Origin: Thermoanaerobacterium saccharolyticum
Lineage (GTDB): Bacteria; Bacillota; Thermoanaerobacteria; Thermoanaerobacterales; Thermoanaerobacteraceae
Direction of reading: 5' to 3'
DNA length: 49,060 nucleotides
NCBI RefSeq assembly: GCF_000747665.1
Contig: NZ_BBKT01000038.1
Coordinates: 1-49,060, forward strand
A model generated the notes under the pieces. It was not told the DNA's origin and did not search any database. It saw nothing but the letters and a program-made list of their open reading frames with translations. Numbering within the stretch: the stretch's first letter is position 1; each line of letters begins with the position of its first letter. The position numbers were made by a program, and so were the translations under genes. Below are positions 34,720 through 43,460 of the stretch, in pieces.

Positions 34720-35887
34720 ATTCGAATGTGCCTTTTTTTACTATCTCGTTGAACTTAATCATAAATTGTCCTTTTGCTATGACTGATGAGATGTTTAAAT
34801 TTTTATCTAAAACTACTAAATCGGCATCAGAATTTTCTTTTATACAACCTTTTTTTGGATACAAAAGAAGCACTTTAGCCACATTTTCAGTTATTATTTT
34901 TATGGCAGTTTCAAGTGGCAAGACACCATTTGCAATTATTTCTTTTAAATCTCTATAAAGTGTCAGTGTACTGCCAACCATGACTTTAATAAGTTTTTTG
35001 TTTTCGTCAAACACAGGTATGCTTCCGTTACTATCAGAGCTCATAGTCACATTATCCAATGGAAGATTGTTTTCTACAATTTTTCTTACTGCATCTATTG
35101 GACTAAGTGCAGTTTTGGAGTTTTCATCAGGTTTTATATCTGATGTTAAGTCGATACGTCCTCCCATCTTTAAAAATTCCATCGCTTGTGAAAAAAGATG
35201 ACTATTCCTATTTACATGAGTTGGAATAAACTGTGTGACTGGTATTTCAGTATTTTTGACGATGTCTATAATAGGCGTAAGACCTCTTATGCCATCGCCA
35301 ACGTGCAAATGTACTATTCCTGGCTTATTTCCTAAGAGCCCGCCTACTCTGGCTTCTGCTGCAAGTTTTGTTAAATCTTCTTCTGTTGGTTGAGCCGATC
35401 TGTGATCGGATATGGCGATTTCGCCAGTGCCTAACACTTTATCAATTATCGCTACGTCAGATCTGACGCTATTGGTAAGTGTTCTCGTAGGAAGCTCATA
35501 AGCACCTGTGTATATATAGGTGGTAAGGCCTTCTTCCTCCAGTGCCCTTTCTTTTGCCAGCAATTCTGTCATGCTCCTTGTTATGCCGTCTGCGCCTAAA
35601 AGTCCCACAACTGTGGTAATGCCTGCTTTTGTTAAATCGGTCAGTTTTATCTCAGGAGTTCTTGTTGCAGGACCTCCTTCGCCACCACCGCCTGCAATAT
35701 GCACATGCTGATCAATAAAACCAGGTACAATTATATTCCCGCTTAAATCGACGGTTGAAAGTTCAGGAAGATCTTTTATATCTATATTTTTTGCTATCTT
35801 TACAATTTTTTCGTTGCAAGTAAGTACATCCATTTTGCCTATGCATTTTGGCGTGTAAATTTCTGCGCCTTTTAACAATAAGAACAT
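34718..35887 (-). CDS. iadA: Isoaspartyl dipeptidase (beta-aspartyl peptidase)
   Basis: A zinc amidohydrolase that cleaves beta-aspartyl dipeptides arising from damaged or cyanophycin-like peptides. ATG 35887 follows GAAGGTG; upstream codons in the frame overlap the promoter region. In its 389 residues the metal-binding His61 and His63 lie in GFIDQHVHIAGGGGEGG. Further motifs are YTGAYELPTRT, ISDHRSAQPT (zinc ligands and the conserved Arg), IVHLHVGDG, FIPTHVNRN and TMSSDSNGS with the catalytic Asp. The gene diverges from a MocR-type regulator 106 bases away, which may control it. Confidence 0.95.
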   Translation of the reverse strand: MFLLLKGAEIYTPKCIGKMDVLTCNEKIVKIAKNIDIKDLPELSTVDLSGNIIVPGFIDQHVHIAGGGGEGGPATRTPEIKLTDLTKAGITTVVGLLGADGITRSMTELLAKERALEEEGLTTYIYTGAYELPTRTLTNSVRSDVAIIDKVLGTGEIAISDHRSAQPTEEDLTKLAAEARVGGLLGNKPGIVHLHVGDGIRGLTPIIDIVKNTEIPVTQFIPTHVNRNSHLFSQAMEFLKMGGRIDLTSDIKPDENSKTALSPIDAVRKIVENNLPLDNVTMSSDSNGSIPVFDENKKLIKVMVGSTLTLYRDLKEIIANGVLPLETAIKIITENVAKVLLLYPKKGCIKENSDADLVVLDKNLNISSVIAKGQFMIKFNEIVKKGTFE

Positions 35888-35925
35888 TTTTTCACCTTCT
35901 TTACAGTTTTTTTCTTGCAAATTAG

Positions 35926-35935
35926 TTTGTACAAA
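35926..35935. promoter_or_regulatory. Palindrome in the iadA-MocR divergent region
   Basis: TTTGTACAAA is a perfect 10-base palindrome in the 106-base divergent gap; AAATTGT-ATCGAA-ACAAATT near 35961-35980 is a looser inverted repeat just before the MocR ribosome site. Either could be a regulator site. No clear -10/-35 pair was assigned. Confidence 0.35.
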
Positions 35936-35993
35936 ATTGTTGTTATTTATGTTATTATTAAATTGTATCGAAACAAATTGAGAGGTGTTGAAG

Positions 35994-37427
35994 ATGGTGA
36001 ATTTTTCAGTAGATAAAAATAAGTCTACTCCACTTTATATACAGATTTTTAATCAATTTAAAAAATACATTGAAAATGGCAGTATACCACCAGGCTACAA
36101 ACTGCCAACCATACGTTCTTTGGCCAAAGAATTGGGTGTAAACAATGTTACTGTTATAAATGCATATAGGCTACTTGAGGCAAATGGGTATATAGACAAA
36201 AAAGTCGGAAGTGGAACGTATGTATCTGAGACAGTTAGACAATCAGATGTGTCTATAGAAGATATAAAAGCTTTGGAACATGGACAGATACTTGTAAATA
36301 AAAACATGATAAATTTTTCATCATCATCTCCAAATCCTGAGCTGTTTCCGGTTGACGATTTTAAAGTGATTATAAACAAAGTTTTGGAGAGAGATGGCGG
36401 ATACGCATTTGAATATCAAGATACAAAAGGATATATGCCACTTAGAAAAGTCATTGCTGAGTTCATAAAGAAAGATGAGGTAAACATCGATTCCGAAGAT
36501 GTGCAAATTATCTCAGGCGGACAACAGGGAATAGATGTTGTATCAAAAGCGTTGGTGAATTTTGGTGATTGTGTTTTTGTTGAGTCACCTACGTATTCAT
36601 GGGCTATAGCGTCTTTTAAATCAAGAGGTGCTGAAATTGTGGATATAGAGCTTGAGAAAGATGGAATCAATATAGATGCGTTAGAGGAGAAGCTTAAGAT
36701 TTTCAAACCAAAATTAATATACATTATGCCGGTTTTTCAAAATCCAACTGGTATAACCTACAGTGTAGAAAAGATGAAAAGACTCATTGAGATTGCATAC
36801 AAGTATGATACGTATATTGTGGAGGATGATTTTTCAAATGAGTTGAATTTCAGCAATAACAAACATTTACCATTAAAAGCCTATGACAAATACGATAGGG
36901 TAATATATATAAAAAGTTTTTCTAAGATATACATGCCTGGATTGAGATTAGGTTTTATATTATCTCCTAAAAATCTTATAAATTCTTTTGCTGAAGCCAA
37001 ATATGTTACAGATCTATCAACATCCGGCTTGATGCAAAGAGCGTTTGAGATCTATTTGAGAGAAGGGATGTGGGAAAAACACATAGAAATATTTAAAAAA
37101 ATTATGAGAGATAGGTTTGATGAGATGAAACACCTTTTGGCTGACAATAGTTATTTTGAGATTAATATTCCAGATGGAGGATTTTATTTTTGGTTAAAAT
37201 TGAAAAAAAATATTTCTGCTAAACTGATATATTTAAAATGTATTGAGAGAAACGTTTCTATTGTTCCAGGAAGTATATTTTTTTCCAATAAAATAGACGA
37301 TTCACATATAAGATTAAGCTATGCGTCATGTGAAGCAGATAAAATAAGAAAAGGCATACTAACTATTGAAGAAGTGATTAAAGATATTGATGAGGTGGAA
37401 AATAGTGAATATATTCCAATCGTTTAA
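35994..37427 (+). CDS. MocR-family regulator (GntR helix-turn-helix fused to aminotransferase-like domain)
   Basis: The start chosen is ATG 35994, six bases after AGAGGTG. Residues 1-75 form a GntR winged helix (PLYIQIFNQFKKYIENGSIP, KLPTIRSLAKELGVNNVTVI). Residues of about 110-470 resemble a fold-type I aminotransferase: QIISGGQQGIDVVSKALVNF, MPVFQNPTGITYS and the PLP-lysine motif IYIKSFSKIYMPGLRLGF. MocR proteins use PLP or amino-acid adducts as effectors and often control vitamin B6, GABA or amino-acid genes. Here it diverges from iadA, so beta-aspartyl peptide or aspartate metabolism is a possible target. The 477-residue length is typical. An intact A8 run at 37203-37210 contrasts with the broken runs elsewhere. 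Confidence 0.92.
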   Translation: MVNFSVDKNKSTPLYIQIFNQFKKYIENGSIPPGYKLPTIRSLAKELGVNNVTVINAYRLLEANGYIDKKVGSGTYVSETVRQSDVSIEDIKALEHGQILVNKNMINFSSSSPNPELFPVDDFKVIINKVLERDGGYAFEYQDTKGYMPLRKVIAEFIKKDEVNIDSEDVQIISGGQQGIDVVSKALVNFGDCVFVESPTYSWAIASFKSRGAEIVDIELEKDGINIDALEEKLKIFKPKLIYIMPVFQNPTGITYSVEKMKRLIEIAYKYDTYIVEDDFSNELNFSNNKHLPLKAYDKYDRVIYIKSFSKIYMPGLRLGFILSPKNLINSFAEAKYVTDLSTSGLMQRAFEIYLREGMWEKHIEIFKKIMRDRFDEMKHLLADNSYFEINIPDGGFYFWLKLKKNISAKLIYLKCIERNVSIVPGSIFFSNKIDDSHIRLSYASCEADKIRKGILTIEEVIKDIDEVENSEYIPIV

Positions 37428-37450
37428 AAGCGCTTTAATGCGCTTTTTTT
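37426..37450 (+). terminator. Terminator of the MocR gene
   Basis: AAAAGCGC (37426-37433) pairs with GCGCTTTT (37440-37447), followed by further T. Confidence 0.85.
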
Positions 37451-37513
37451 GAATTAAAAAGAATCAACTACAAATAATAAATATGCAAAAACAATTGTGG
37501 AGGAGGTAAAAAT

Positions 37514-37696
37514 ATGGCATTAACTCAAAAAGAACTTGGATATATTTCAGACGAACTTGCATCAGAGCAATTGATAATAAAGAAATATCAGACAGCTGTA
37601 AATCAAGTGACAGATCCACAGCTTAAAAATGTATTTCAGAAAAATATAAGCGTGCATCAAAATCATTACAACTCTTTATTAAATTTATTGAAATAG
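37514..37696 (+). CDS. Small spore-coat-like helical protein
   Basis: Sixty residues, ATG after GGAGGAGGT. Entirely helical, with the pattern LGYISDELASEQLIIKKYQT then NVFQKNISVHQNHYNSLLNL, resembling the ferritin-like/CotF half-domain of clostridial spore coat proteins. It lies 11 bases before a CotF-type gene and is probably coexpressed in the mother cell. The family assignment rests on pattern and neighbourhood. Confidence 0.75.
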   Translation: MALTQKELGYISDELASEQLIIKKYQTAVNQVTDPQLKNVFQKNISVHQNHYNSLLNLLK

Positions 37697-37707
37697 GAGT
37701 GATATAA

Positions 37708-38241
37708 ATGGGTAGAAAAAGTGCAAAGGTAAATACTACTGCCATGAATTCGGCTGCTATGCCAGATATGTCCGGCAGCAGTATTAGCAAACAAATAGAT
37801 TCATATACAAATTCTAATTTGAAAAATGTTTCGGCCAGTGCTACTGCAACTGGCAGTATAAATGCTACAGGTATGCCTAATAATTATTCGCCAGCAGGTA
37901 GCATAAGCAGGGCGATTGACAATACCACGATGCAGAATCTAAATAGTGCAAGCAGTAAGAATCAAACTTATACAGCGGGTGCATCTCAAGCATCAACTCT
38001 TACTGATAAAGATATAACTGCAGATTGTTTAAGATCAGAAATACTTTTACTACAATCTTATAATAGTGCTTGTATAGAAAGTGCAAATCAAAATGTATAT
38101 TCCAACATTAAGAATATACTAAATGAAGAACACGATGTCCACTATGAGATATTCAATTTGATGAAACAGAAAGGATGGTATCCTGTAAGCAATGCAAACC
38201 AGCAGGATATCGATAATACTAGAAATATGTTTCAAGGATAG
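37708..38241 (+). CDS. Spore coat protein, CotF family
   Basis: ATG follows TAGGAGTGATATAA. The 177-residue protein has an N-terminal low-complexity segment rich in Ser, Asn, Ala and Thr (about residues 5-105). It holds two copies of a short unit, SSISKQIDSYTNSNLKNVSA and GSISRAIDNTTMQNLNSASS. The C-terminal CotF domain follows: TADCLRSEILLLQSYNSACI, then LNEEHDVHYEIFNLMKQKGW. CotF proteins are packed into the spore coat. The unit forms an operon with the 60-residue gene upstream. Confidence 0.88.
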   Translation: MGRKSAKVNTTAMNSAAMPDMSGSSISKQIDSYTNSNLKNVSASATATGSINATGMPNNYSPAGSISRAIDNTTMQNLNSASSKNQTYTAGASQASTLTDKDITADCLRSEILLLQSYNSACIESANQNVYSNIKNILNEEHDVHYEIFNLMKQKGWYPVSNANQQDIDNTRNMFQG

Positions 38242-38263
38242 ATGAGGCCTTTATGGGCCTCAT
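38242..38263 (+). terminator. Hairpin after the cotF-like gene
   Basis: ATGAGGCC (38242-38249) pairs with GGCCTCAT (38256-38263), directly after the stop codon; the T-tract is weak. Confidence 0.65.
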
Positions 38264-38350
38264 TTCCTTTTAAGGAAAATTTATACGGTTGAATATATAT
38301 GCTTGCCAATGTTATCATATATATTGAAAATGCACAAGGGGGATTTCGGC

Positions 38351-39895
38351 ATGCATATAAAAAAAGCTTTTTTTATGCTGATAGCAGCTATAATAATTCT
38401 ATCTATATTTTTGTTCAATTTTACTAAGACTAGTGCGTCAGCAAGAGTTGTATACGCCTATGCGACACATGATTACGATTCAGACAACAGTTCTTACAAT
38501 TCTTTTATACAAAATGAATCAAACATCAATTATGTAATAACGTTTACTTATGGCATTGATGAAAACGGCAATTTAAACGGTACTGAAAATGATGAGATAA
38601 AAGATGAAGCCATAAAAGACAACGTGATACCTCTTTTGCTTATTCACAACATGCGGGGAGGGACATTCGACAATAGTTTGATACATTCCGTTTTAAATAA
38701 TACATCTGCAAGAAATAATTTGATTGATAACATTGTAGGCGTAGTAAAAAGCGGTGGGTACAAAGGAGTTAACATTGACTTTGAGAATATTGGATATAAC
38801 GACAGACAAAACTACAATCAGTTTTTATCAGATTTAAAATCAAAATTGGAAGTTAACAGTTTAATGCTTACTGTTGCTATACCTGCTATGACTTCAGACA
38901 GCCCATCAAGCCTTTGGGCTGGAGGTTTTGATTATGCGGCAATATCTAAAATAGCGGATAAAATTATCATAATGGCTTACGATCAACATTGGTCAGGTGG
39001 AAGCAGCGGCCCAATTTGCTCGTTTGATTGGCTCCAAAATGTCACTAATTATGCTTTATCCACGATTGATAAGGATAAAATAGTTATGGGGCTTCCGGCT
39101 TATGGATACGATTGGTCTTCAACTGGAACAACTTCTGTTACAGAAGACGATGCAAAAAGTTTGATTGGAATGTACGGTGGCAACGCCTTATGGGATAATG
39201 TATATAAAGAACCCTATTATATTTACTATAAAAATGGAGTAAAGCACACAGTATGGTTTGAAAATTCCTACAGTTTTAAGTTGAAATTAGATTATCTTTC
39301 ATCAGTAGGGATAAACAGCATATCTTTTTGGAAGCTTGGCTACGAAAGTCAGGATTTTTGGGAAGCTATTGAAGGAAATACAGTCGATTATTTCGGAGAC
39401 ATATTTGCAAGTTGGGCAAGAGATGATATCAACGATATGGCGGTGCTTAAATATGTCTCCGGATATGGTGATGGTACATATAGACCTAATGACTACATAA
39501 CAAGAGCAGAATTTGTCACATTGCTTTTAAGAGTAATGGGAATTAACGAAGTTTCTGGTGAAGGATTTTGGGATACGCAGCAAAGTTTTGCAAAAGATGC
39601 CATAGCCACAGCTAAAGAACTTGGGATAGTAAGTGGATATATTGATGGCAGTTTTAGGCCCAATAATTACATAACAAGGGAAGAAATCGCTGCTATAATC
39701 GCAAAAGCTTATGGTTATAAGCCTTATTCTAATAGCTCATTTATCGACATAAACGATAGCTTTGCTAAAGATGATATTGTCGCTTTGTCAAATAGAGGGC
39801 TTATATCTGGATATGATACATATCACTTTATGCCAAAAAATTTTGCGACGCGGGCAGAAGCTACAGCGATACTTCATAGACTTATACAAAAATAA
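38351..39895 (+). CDS. GH18 glycosidase with three S-layer homology domains
   Basis: ATG 38351 follows AAGGGGGATTT; an upstream in-frame ATG at 38303 lacks a site and signal-peptide logic. Residues 1-31 form a signal peptide. A GH18 barrel follows with the catalytic D-x-E in GVNIDFENIG (Asp143, Glu145), AYDQHWSGGSSGP and SFWKLGYESQDFW. Residues 350-514 hold three SLH modules (VSGYGDGTYRPNDYITRAEF, VSGYIDGSFRPNNYITREEI, ISGYDTYHFMPKNFATRAEA) that tether it to the secondary wall polymer. The GH18 part resembles spore-cortex enzymes such as YaaH/SleL more than chitinases, so a peptidoglycan N-acetylglucosaminidase at the surface is likely. Confidence 0.9.
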   Translation: MHIKKAFFMLIAAIIILSIFLFNFTKTSASARVVYAYATHDYDSDNSSYNSFIQNESNINYVITFTYGIDENGNLNGTENDEIKDEAIKDNVIPLLLIHNMRGGTFDNSLIHSVLNNTSARNNLIDNIVGVVKSGGYKGVNIDFENIGYNDRQNYNQFLSDLKSKLEVNSLMLTVAIPAMTSDSPSSLWAGGFDYAAISKIADKIIIMAYDQHWSGGSSGPICSFDWLQNVTNYALSTIDKDKIVMGLPAYGYDWSSTGTTSVTEDDAKSLIGMYGGNALWDNVYKEPYYIYYKNGVKHTVWFENSYSFKLKLDYLSSVGINSISFWKLGYESQDFWEAIEGNTVDYFGDIFASWARDDINDMAVLKYVSGYGDGTYRPNDYITRAEFVTLLLRVMGINEVSGEGFWDTQQSFAKDAIATAKELGIVSGYIDGSFRPNNYITREEIAAIIAKAYGYKPYSNSSFIDINDSFAKDDIVALSNRGLISGYDTYHFMPKNFATRAEATAILHRLIQK

Positions 39896-39916
39896 GGAGC
39901 TTTAGCTCCTTATTTT
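39889..39916. terminator. Bidirectional terminator between GH18-SLH and bactofilin genes
   Basis: AAAATAAGGAGC and GCTCCTTATTTT form a 12-bp stem with loop TTTA and overlap both stop codons. Confidence 0.9.
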
Positions 39917-40317
39917 ACATCTTTTTTCTTTTGTTGAGTATCCACATTCTTTTCTGTCTTTTTATTCATTTTGCATTTCCCATCAAATATTGCGCCTTCG
40001 TCAATGATGAGATTTTGTACTTCTATGTCACCATACACTTTTCCTGTAGATGTTATCTGTACTTGATTTTTTATTGTAAGATTTCCGACAATCTCTCCAG
40101 AAACTGAAATATTATCAGCTTTTACATCAGCTTCTATTTTTGAATTTTCTCCGACTATTAAATTACCTTCTACTTCTACTTTTCCATTAACGATTCCATC
40201 GATTCTTATAGTGCCCTGAGAAACAATGTTTCCTTCTATTTTCGTGTTCTTACCGATTATTGTATCGATTTTATCAGTATTTGCATCAAATGTATTAGCA
40301 TCTTTTCTTTGAAACAT
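39910..40317 (-). CDS. Bactofilin (polymer-forming cytoskeletal protein)
   Basis: ATG 40317 follows GAAGGAGGTGTACT; an in-frame upstream ATG at 40344 precedes the ribosome site. The 135-residue protein has a short polar head, a right-handed beta-helix core of repeating Val/Ile-Gly turns (IIGKNTKIEGNIVSQGTIRI, GKVEVEGNLIVGENSKIEAD), and a Lys-rich tail. Bactofilins polymerise into membrane-associated filaments that position cell-wall enzymes. It follows an M23 peptidase gene by 37 bases in the same operon, the common bactofilin-peptidase pairing, so it probably scaffolds that peptidase. Confidence 0.93.
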   Translation of the reverse strand: MFQRKDANTFDANTDKIDTIIGKNTKIEGNIVSQGTIRIDGIVNGKVEVEGNLIVGENSKIEADVKADNISVSGEIVGNLTIKNQVQITSTGKVYGDIEVQNLIIDEGAIFDGKCKMNKKTEKNVDTQQKKKDVK

Positions 40318-40354
40318 AGTACACCTCCTTCTGGGTTTTGGCAACTATCATACA

Positions 40355-41269
40355 TCACTTGCTAAGATATTTCATAGGATCAACTGGACTGCCGTTTAAC
40401 CTTATTTCAAAATGCACATGTGGCCCTGTGCTGCGACCTGTGCTGCCAGATTTTGCTATGACATCACCCCTATTTACAGTTTGTCCTACTTTTACTAATA
40501 GTTGAGAGTTATGACCATAAACAGAAGTGATTCCATAACCATGATTTATCATGACCACATTTCCATATCCGGAAAGCCATCCTGCATAAGTTACAATGCC
40601 CTTTCCTGCTGCTTTAACAGGTGTGCCATATCCGACGGCAATGTCTATTCCAGGGTGAAACTCTGCGCTTTCGCCATATGGGGATGTGCGACTTCCAAAC
40701 GGTGATGTTATAGGTCCTACGACGGGATATGATGATGGCAGCGATGCCAGATAATCCAATCTTTTGCTTATGTCGTCTATCAGTGCTTTGTATTCGTATG
40801 TTTTATTATTTATTTCAGTCGAAAGTTCATTTGTAGTTTTTTCATCCAAAGTTAGATCCCTTGAATCACGTGTTATACCGCCACGGCTCGTTTCTGGTGA
40901 ACTTATCCCTACCATTCGCCTGACTTTTTGCTCTAACTCGTCAAGACTTTTCATTTTGTCACTTAATTTTTTAGCATTATCATTAAGCATGGCGATCTTT
41001 TTGTCTTGAGATTGGTTTAAATCCTGCATTTCTGCTATTTTTTGATTTTTTTCTGCAATTATCTTGTCTTTTTCATGAACTGCGGCATAAAGATATGTGT
41101 ATTTTCCCGCAAAATAAAAAAAGGTTGAAAACAAGCCTATCAAAAGTACTGTTGCTGCAAATATATAAGCTTTTAAAGCAGATCTTTTTATTTTAAAGAT
41201 TTTTATGTCCTTTTTAGAGTTTGGCACAACCATTATATTTATGTACTCGTCTTTCTTTTTTACGTGCAT
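40355..41269 (-). CDS. Membrane-anchored M23 metallopeptidase with coiled coil
   Basis: At 304 residues it carries a cytoplasmic basic segment, a membrane helix at about 34-55 and a coiled coil at about 62-118. The LytM domain from about 185 has zinc ligands His205 and Asp209 (HPGID) and His284/His286 (HVHFE). Such enzymes cut peptide cross-links in peptidoglycan or activate other lytic enzymes. The ATG at 41269 overlaps a seven-codon ORF (MKEVLLD, TAAATG junction) that contains the only AGGAGG, 15 bases away, suggesting translational coupling. Paired with bactofilin 40317, it is probably part of a cell-shape or sporulation engulfment module. Confidence 0.9.
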   Translation of the reverse strand: MHVKKKDEYINIMVVPNSKKDIKIFKIKRSALKAYIFAATVLLIGLFSTFFYFAGKYTYLYAAVHEKDKIIAEKNQKIAEMQDLNQSQDKKIAMLNDNAKKLSDKMKSLDELEQKVRRMVGISSPETSRGGITRDSRDLTLDEKTTNELSTEINNKTYEYKALIDDISKRLDYLASLPSSYPVVGPITSPFGSRTSPYGESAEFHPGIDIAVGYGTPVKAAGKGIVTYAGWLSGYGNVVMINHGYGITSVYGHNSQLLVKVGQTVNRGDVIAKSGSTGRSTGPHVHFEIRLNGSPVDPMKYLSK

Positions 41270-41443
41270 TTAATCCAGTAACACCTCCTTCATAAAATAG
41301 CCATTTAATTATATTCTACATCAAGTTTAAAATTCCTGCTTTGATAATAAATTAACAATATTTGCAGATTTCTAAGATTAGCGAAATGTAGTTTTTTTGA
41401 ATACTATGAGTACAAAATCAAAATTTTCAGAGGAGGTATTTGT

Positions 41444-42448
41444 ATGGCGACGATTATATACCCACCTACTATTAATTTTAATTGGCTTTATCAGAGGCCG
41501 CAGCAGATATTAAGCCGTATGTCTGAAAGAAATTATACGGTTTACTATATTAATAAATCTTTTGATGACAGTTATAATAGAGGAATTATAGAGGTAAAGA
41601 AAAATTTATACATTGTAAATGGTGTAGACATTGACAGTGTAAAGCTTAAAGGGATTCCTATAGTATGGATATCATATCCTCCCAATTACAGTTTTTTAAA
41701 AATGTTTAAGAAAAAATATGTAATATTTGACTCTATAGATTATCCATCAGAAGAATTTACAGAATGGAAGCTTAATTTTAAAGAAGTGCAAAAAGCTGCC
41801 AATATAGTATTTGCTTCATCGGAAAAACTGTTTAATATAAATATTAAAGCTAATAAAAGGACTTTTTTGTTGCCAAACGGTGCGGATTTTGATCATTTTA
41901 AAAAAGCAAGCAAAATTTTTTCAGAAAGACCTTTTGATTTACCTGAAAATAAACCTATAATTGGATATATAGGAGCATTGGCGACTTGGATAGATTGGAA
42001 TTTAGTAGATTATATTGCTTTAAAATGTCCTGAGTACGATTTTGTGTACATTGGTCCAAATCTTAATACAAGCAAAGTGCCGGTTAGAGACAATATTTTT
42101 TATTTGGGAGAGAAAAAATATGACATTCTTCCAAAATATCTACAGTATTTTGATGTTGCTATAATTCCTTTTAAAATAACTTCTATGACGGAAGGCGCTG
42201 ATCCGATAAAAATGTATGAATACTTAAGTGCTGGAAAACAAATTGTTTCTTCCAAATTGCCTTCTATTATAAAATGCGATGGAATTTACACTGCCGATGG
42301 TAAGGAAGAATTTGTGCATTTGATAAAAAAAGCCATCGAAAATATTGACGTCGTGAATAAGGAAAGGCTTATGGATGTAGCGCGAGAAAATTCATGGGAT
42401 AGAAGAGCAGAGTATGCCGACAGAATTATAAGATATTATTTGATATGA
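41444..42448 (+). CDS. Glycosyltransferase, GT4-like (TuaH-like)
   Basis: The 334-residue protein starts at an ATG following AGAGGAGGTATTT. The N-terminus IIYPPTINFNWLYQRPQQIL is typical of TuaH and related surface-glycan transferases. The C-terminal nucleotide-sugar domain has IIGYIGALATWIDWNLVDYI and the GT4 motif MTEGADPIKMYEYLSAGKQI with the E-x7-E arrangement. No membrane helix, so it acts in the cytoplasm on a lipid-linked or teichuronic-type acceptor. It stands apart from other polysaccharide genes, though a second GT4 enzyme lies at 47248. Confidence 0.85.
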   Translation: MATIIYPPTINFNWLYQRPQQILSRMSERNYTVYYINKSFDDSYNRGIIEVKKNLYIVNGVDIDSVKLKGIPIVWISYPPNYSFLKMFKKKYVIFDSIDYPSEEFTEWKLNFKEVQKAANIVFASSEKLFNINIKANKRTFLLPNGADFDHFKKASKIFSERPFDLPENKPIIGYIGALATWIDWNLVDYIALKCPEYDFVYIGPNLNTSKVPVRDNIFYLGEKKYDILPKYLQYFDVAIIPFKITSMTEGADPIKMYEYLSAGKQIVSSKLPSIIKCDGIYTADGKEEFVHLIKKAIENIDVVNKERLMDVARENSWDRRAEYADRIIRYYLI

Positions 42449-42576
42449 TATATAAATGAATTCAAATTGGACTATATATAGCTTAAGATTAAATGTAGCA
42501 ATAATCTTTGAGAAAAATGTGATATAATTATTCGAGAAGAAAAAGGTATATACTAAGATATTTAGGAGTTGTTAGC

Positions 42577-42897
42577 TTGAAAGGTATTTTACTGGGTGTA
42601 ATTTTATCTTTAATTACCGTTGTTGTAAATATTGCTTTAAATGGAATATATTCCACGTATGTGAGTTACAGCAATTATTTTTTTATTGTTGGATGTATTG
42701 TAGGGCTTATTGGAGGTTTTTTGTATATATCATATTGGTTTAATGATATGAGGACCATCAGCAGAATATTTAGAAACCTTGAGCTTCCTGAAAGAAGATA
42801 TGATTTTATTTATATGACGCAATGGGGAAAAGTACTATTGACGGCAGCCGCGTTTTTAATGTTTTTATCGCTTTTAATAGTCCTCCTATGCGAATAA
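42577..42897 (+). CDS. Small membrane protein of unknown function (DUF3899-like)
   Basis: TTG start at 42577 behind TTTAGGAGTTG. The 106-residue protein has two membrane helices near the N-terminus (LLGVILSLITVVVNIALNGI, FFIVGCIVGLIGGFLYISYW) and one at the C-terminus (VLLTAAAFLMFLSLLIVLLC), with a polar loop between. This layout is seen in DUF3899-type proteins of Firmicutes. A TATAAT box at about 42522-42527 (GTGATATAATTAT) may be its promoter. Function unknown. Confidence 0.7.
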   Translation: MKGILLGVILSLITVVVNIALNGIYSTYVSYSNYFFIVGCIVGLIGGFLYISYWFNDMRTISRIFRNLELPERRYDFIYMTQWGKVLLTAAAFLMFLSLLIVLLCE

Positions 42898-42950
42898 AAA
42901 GGCATATTAAACTAATAATAATTATGTATTCGCTATTGGAGGTGTTTTTG

Positions 42951-43226
42951 ATGGGGAAAAAGATAGCCGTTGAAAGAGAGCTTTCAAATGTAAAAAGATA
43001 CCTTACGGGTAAGGGATATGATGTAGTAAATCTTGAGCAAGATAGCAGTTTAAGCGGTATTAACGTAAATGATTATGATGCAATTGTAATAACAGGACAA
43101 CACAAAGACATGGTTGGCTTTGAAAATGCGTATACAAGATCGCCAATAATTGATGCAACTGGAATGACGCCAGAAGACATAGAAAACGCGATAAAAAGAA
43201 GTACAGGCGGTGATATAAATGGCTAA
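42951..43226 (+). CDS. UPF0180 (YkuS-like) protein
   Basis: The start chosen is ATG 42951 after TTGGAGGTG; a longer frame from 42822 runs antiparallel to domain logic and overlaps the previous gene. The 91-residue protein reads KIAVERELSNVKRYLTGKGY, VVNLEQDS, DYDAIVITGQHKDMVGFENA and IIDATGMTPEDIENAIKR, the UPF0180 pattern. Function is unknown; small alpha/beta fold expected. It overlaps the next small gene by 8 bases, so the two are translationally coupled. Confidence 0.88.
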   Translation: MGKKIAVERELSNVKRYLTGKGYDVVNLEQDSSLSGINVNDYDAIVITGQHKDMVGFENAYTRSPIIDATGMTPEDIENAIKRSTGGDING

Positions 43227-43422
43227 TAGAGATCAACTAAAAGCAGTGGGTGAAATGTGTCCAGATTTTAGCTATGATGATTCTTTAGGGAAAGCTTCAG
43301 CGATGTCTATAGCAGACACATCATCAAGAAGCTGTGAAATATGTACTCATTGGGATGTAAAAAATCAGAAATGCAGGATAGATGTCTTTGATGATGTTCT
43401 TACAAGTCTTGATCAGACATAA
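43219..43422 (+). CDS. Small Cys-containing protein, unknown
   Basis: The 67-residue product starts at ATG 43219 after GGCGGTGAT, overlapping the UPF0180 gene. It has an N-terminal GEMCPDFSYDDS and a C-terminal SCEICTHWDVKNQKCRIDVF, a C-x2-C-x10-C arrangement plus the earlier Cys. These could bind zinc or an Fe-S cluster. No family was recognised. Coupling to the UPF0180 gene suggests they work together. Confidence 0.75.
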   Translation: MANRDQLKAVGEMCPDFSYDDSLGKASAMSIADTSSRSCEICTHWDVKNQKCRIDVFDDVLTSLDQT

Positions 43423-43460
43423 ATGATTAAAGAGAGGATCTTGCCTCTCTTTAATCATTT
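43421..43460. terminator. Bidirectional terminator between the Cys-rich protein and amidase genes
   Basis: AAATGATTAAAGAGAGG (43421-43437) pairs perfectly over 17 bp with CCTCTCTTTAATCATTT (43444-43460). Confidence 0.92.
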
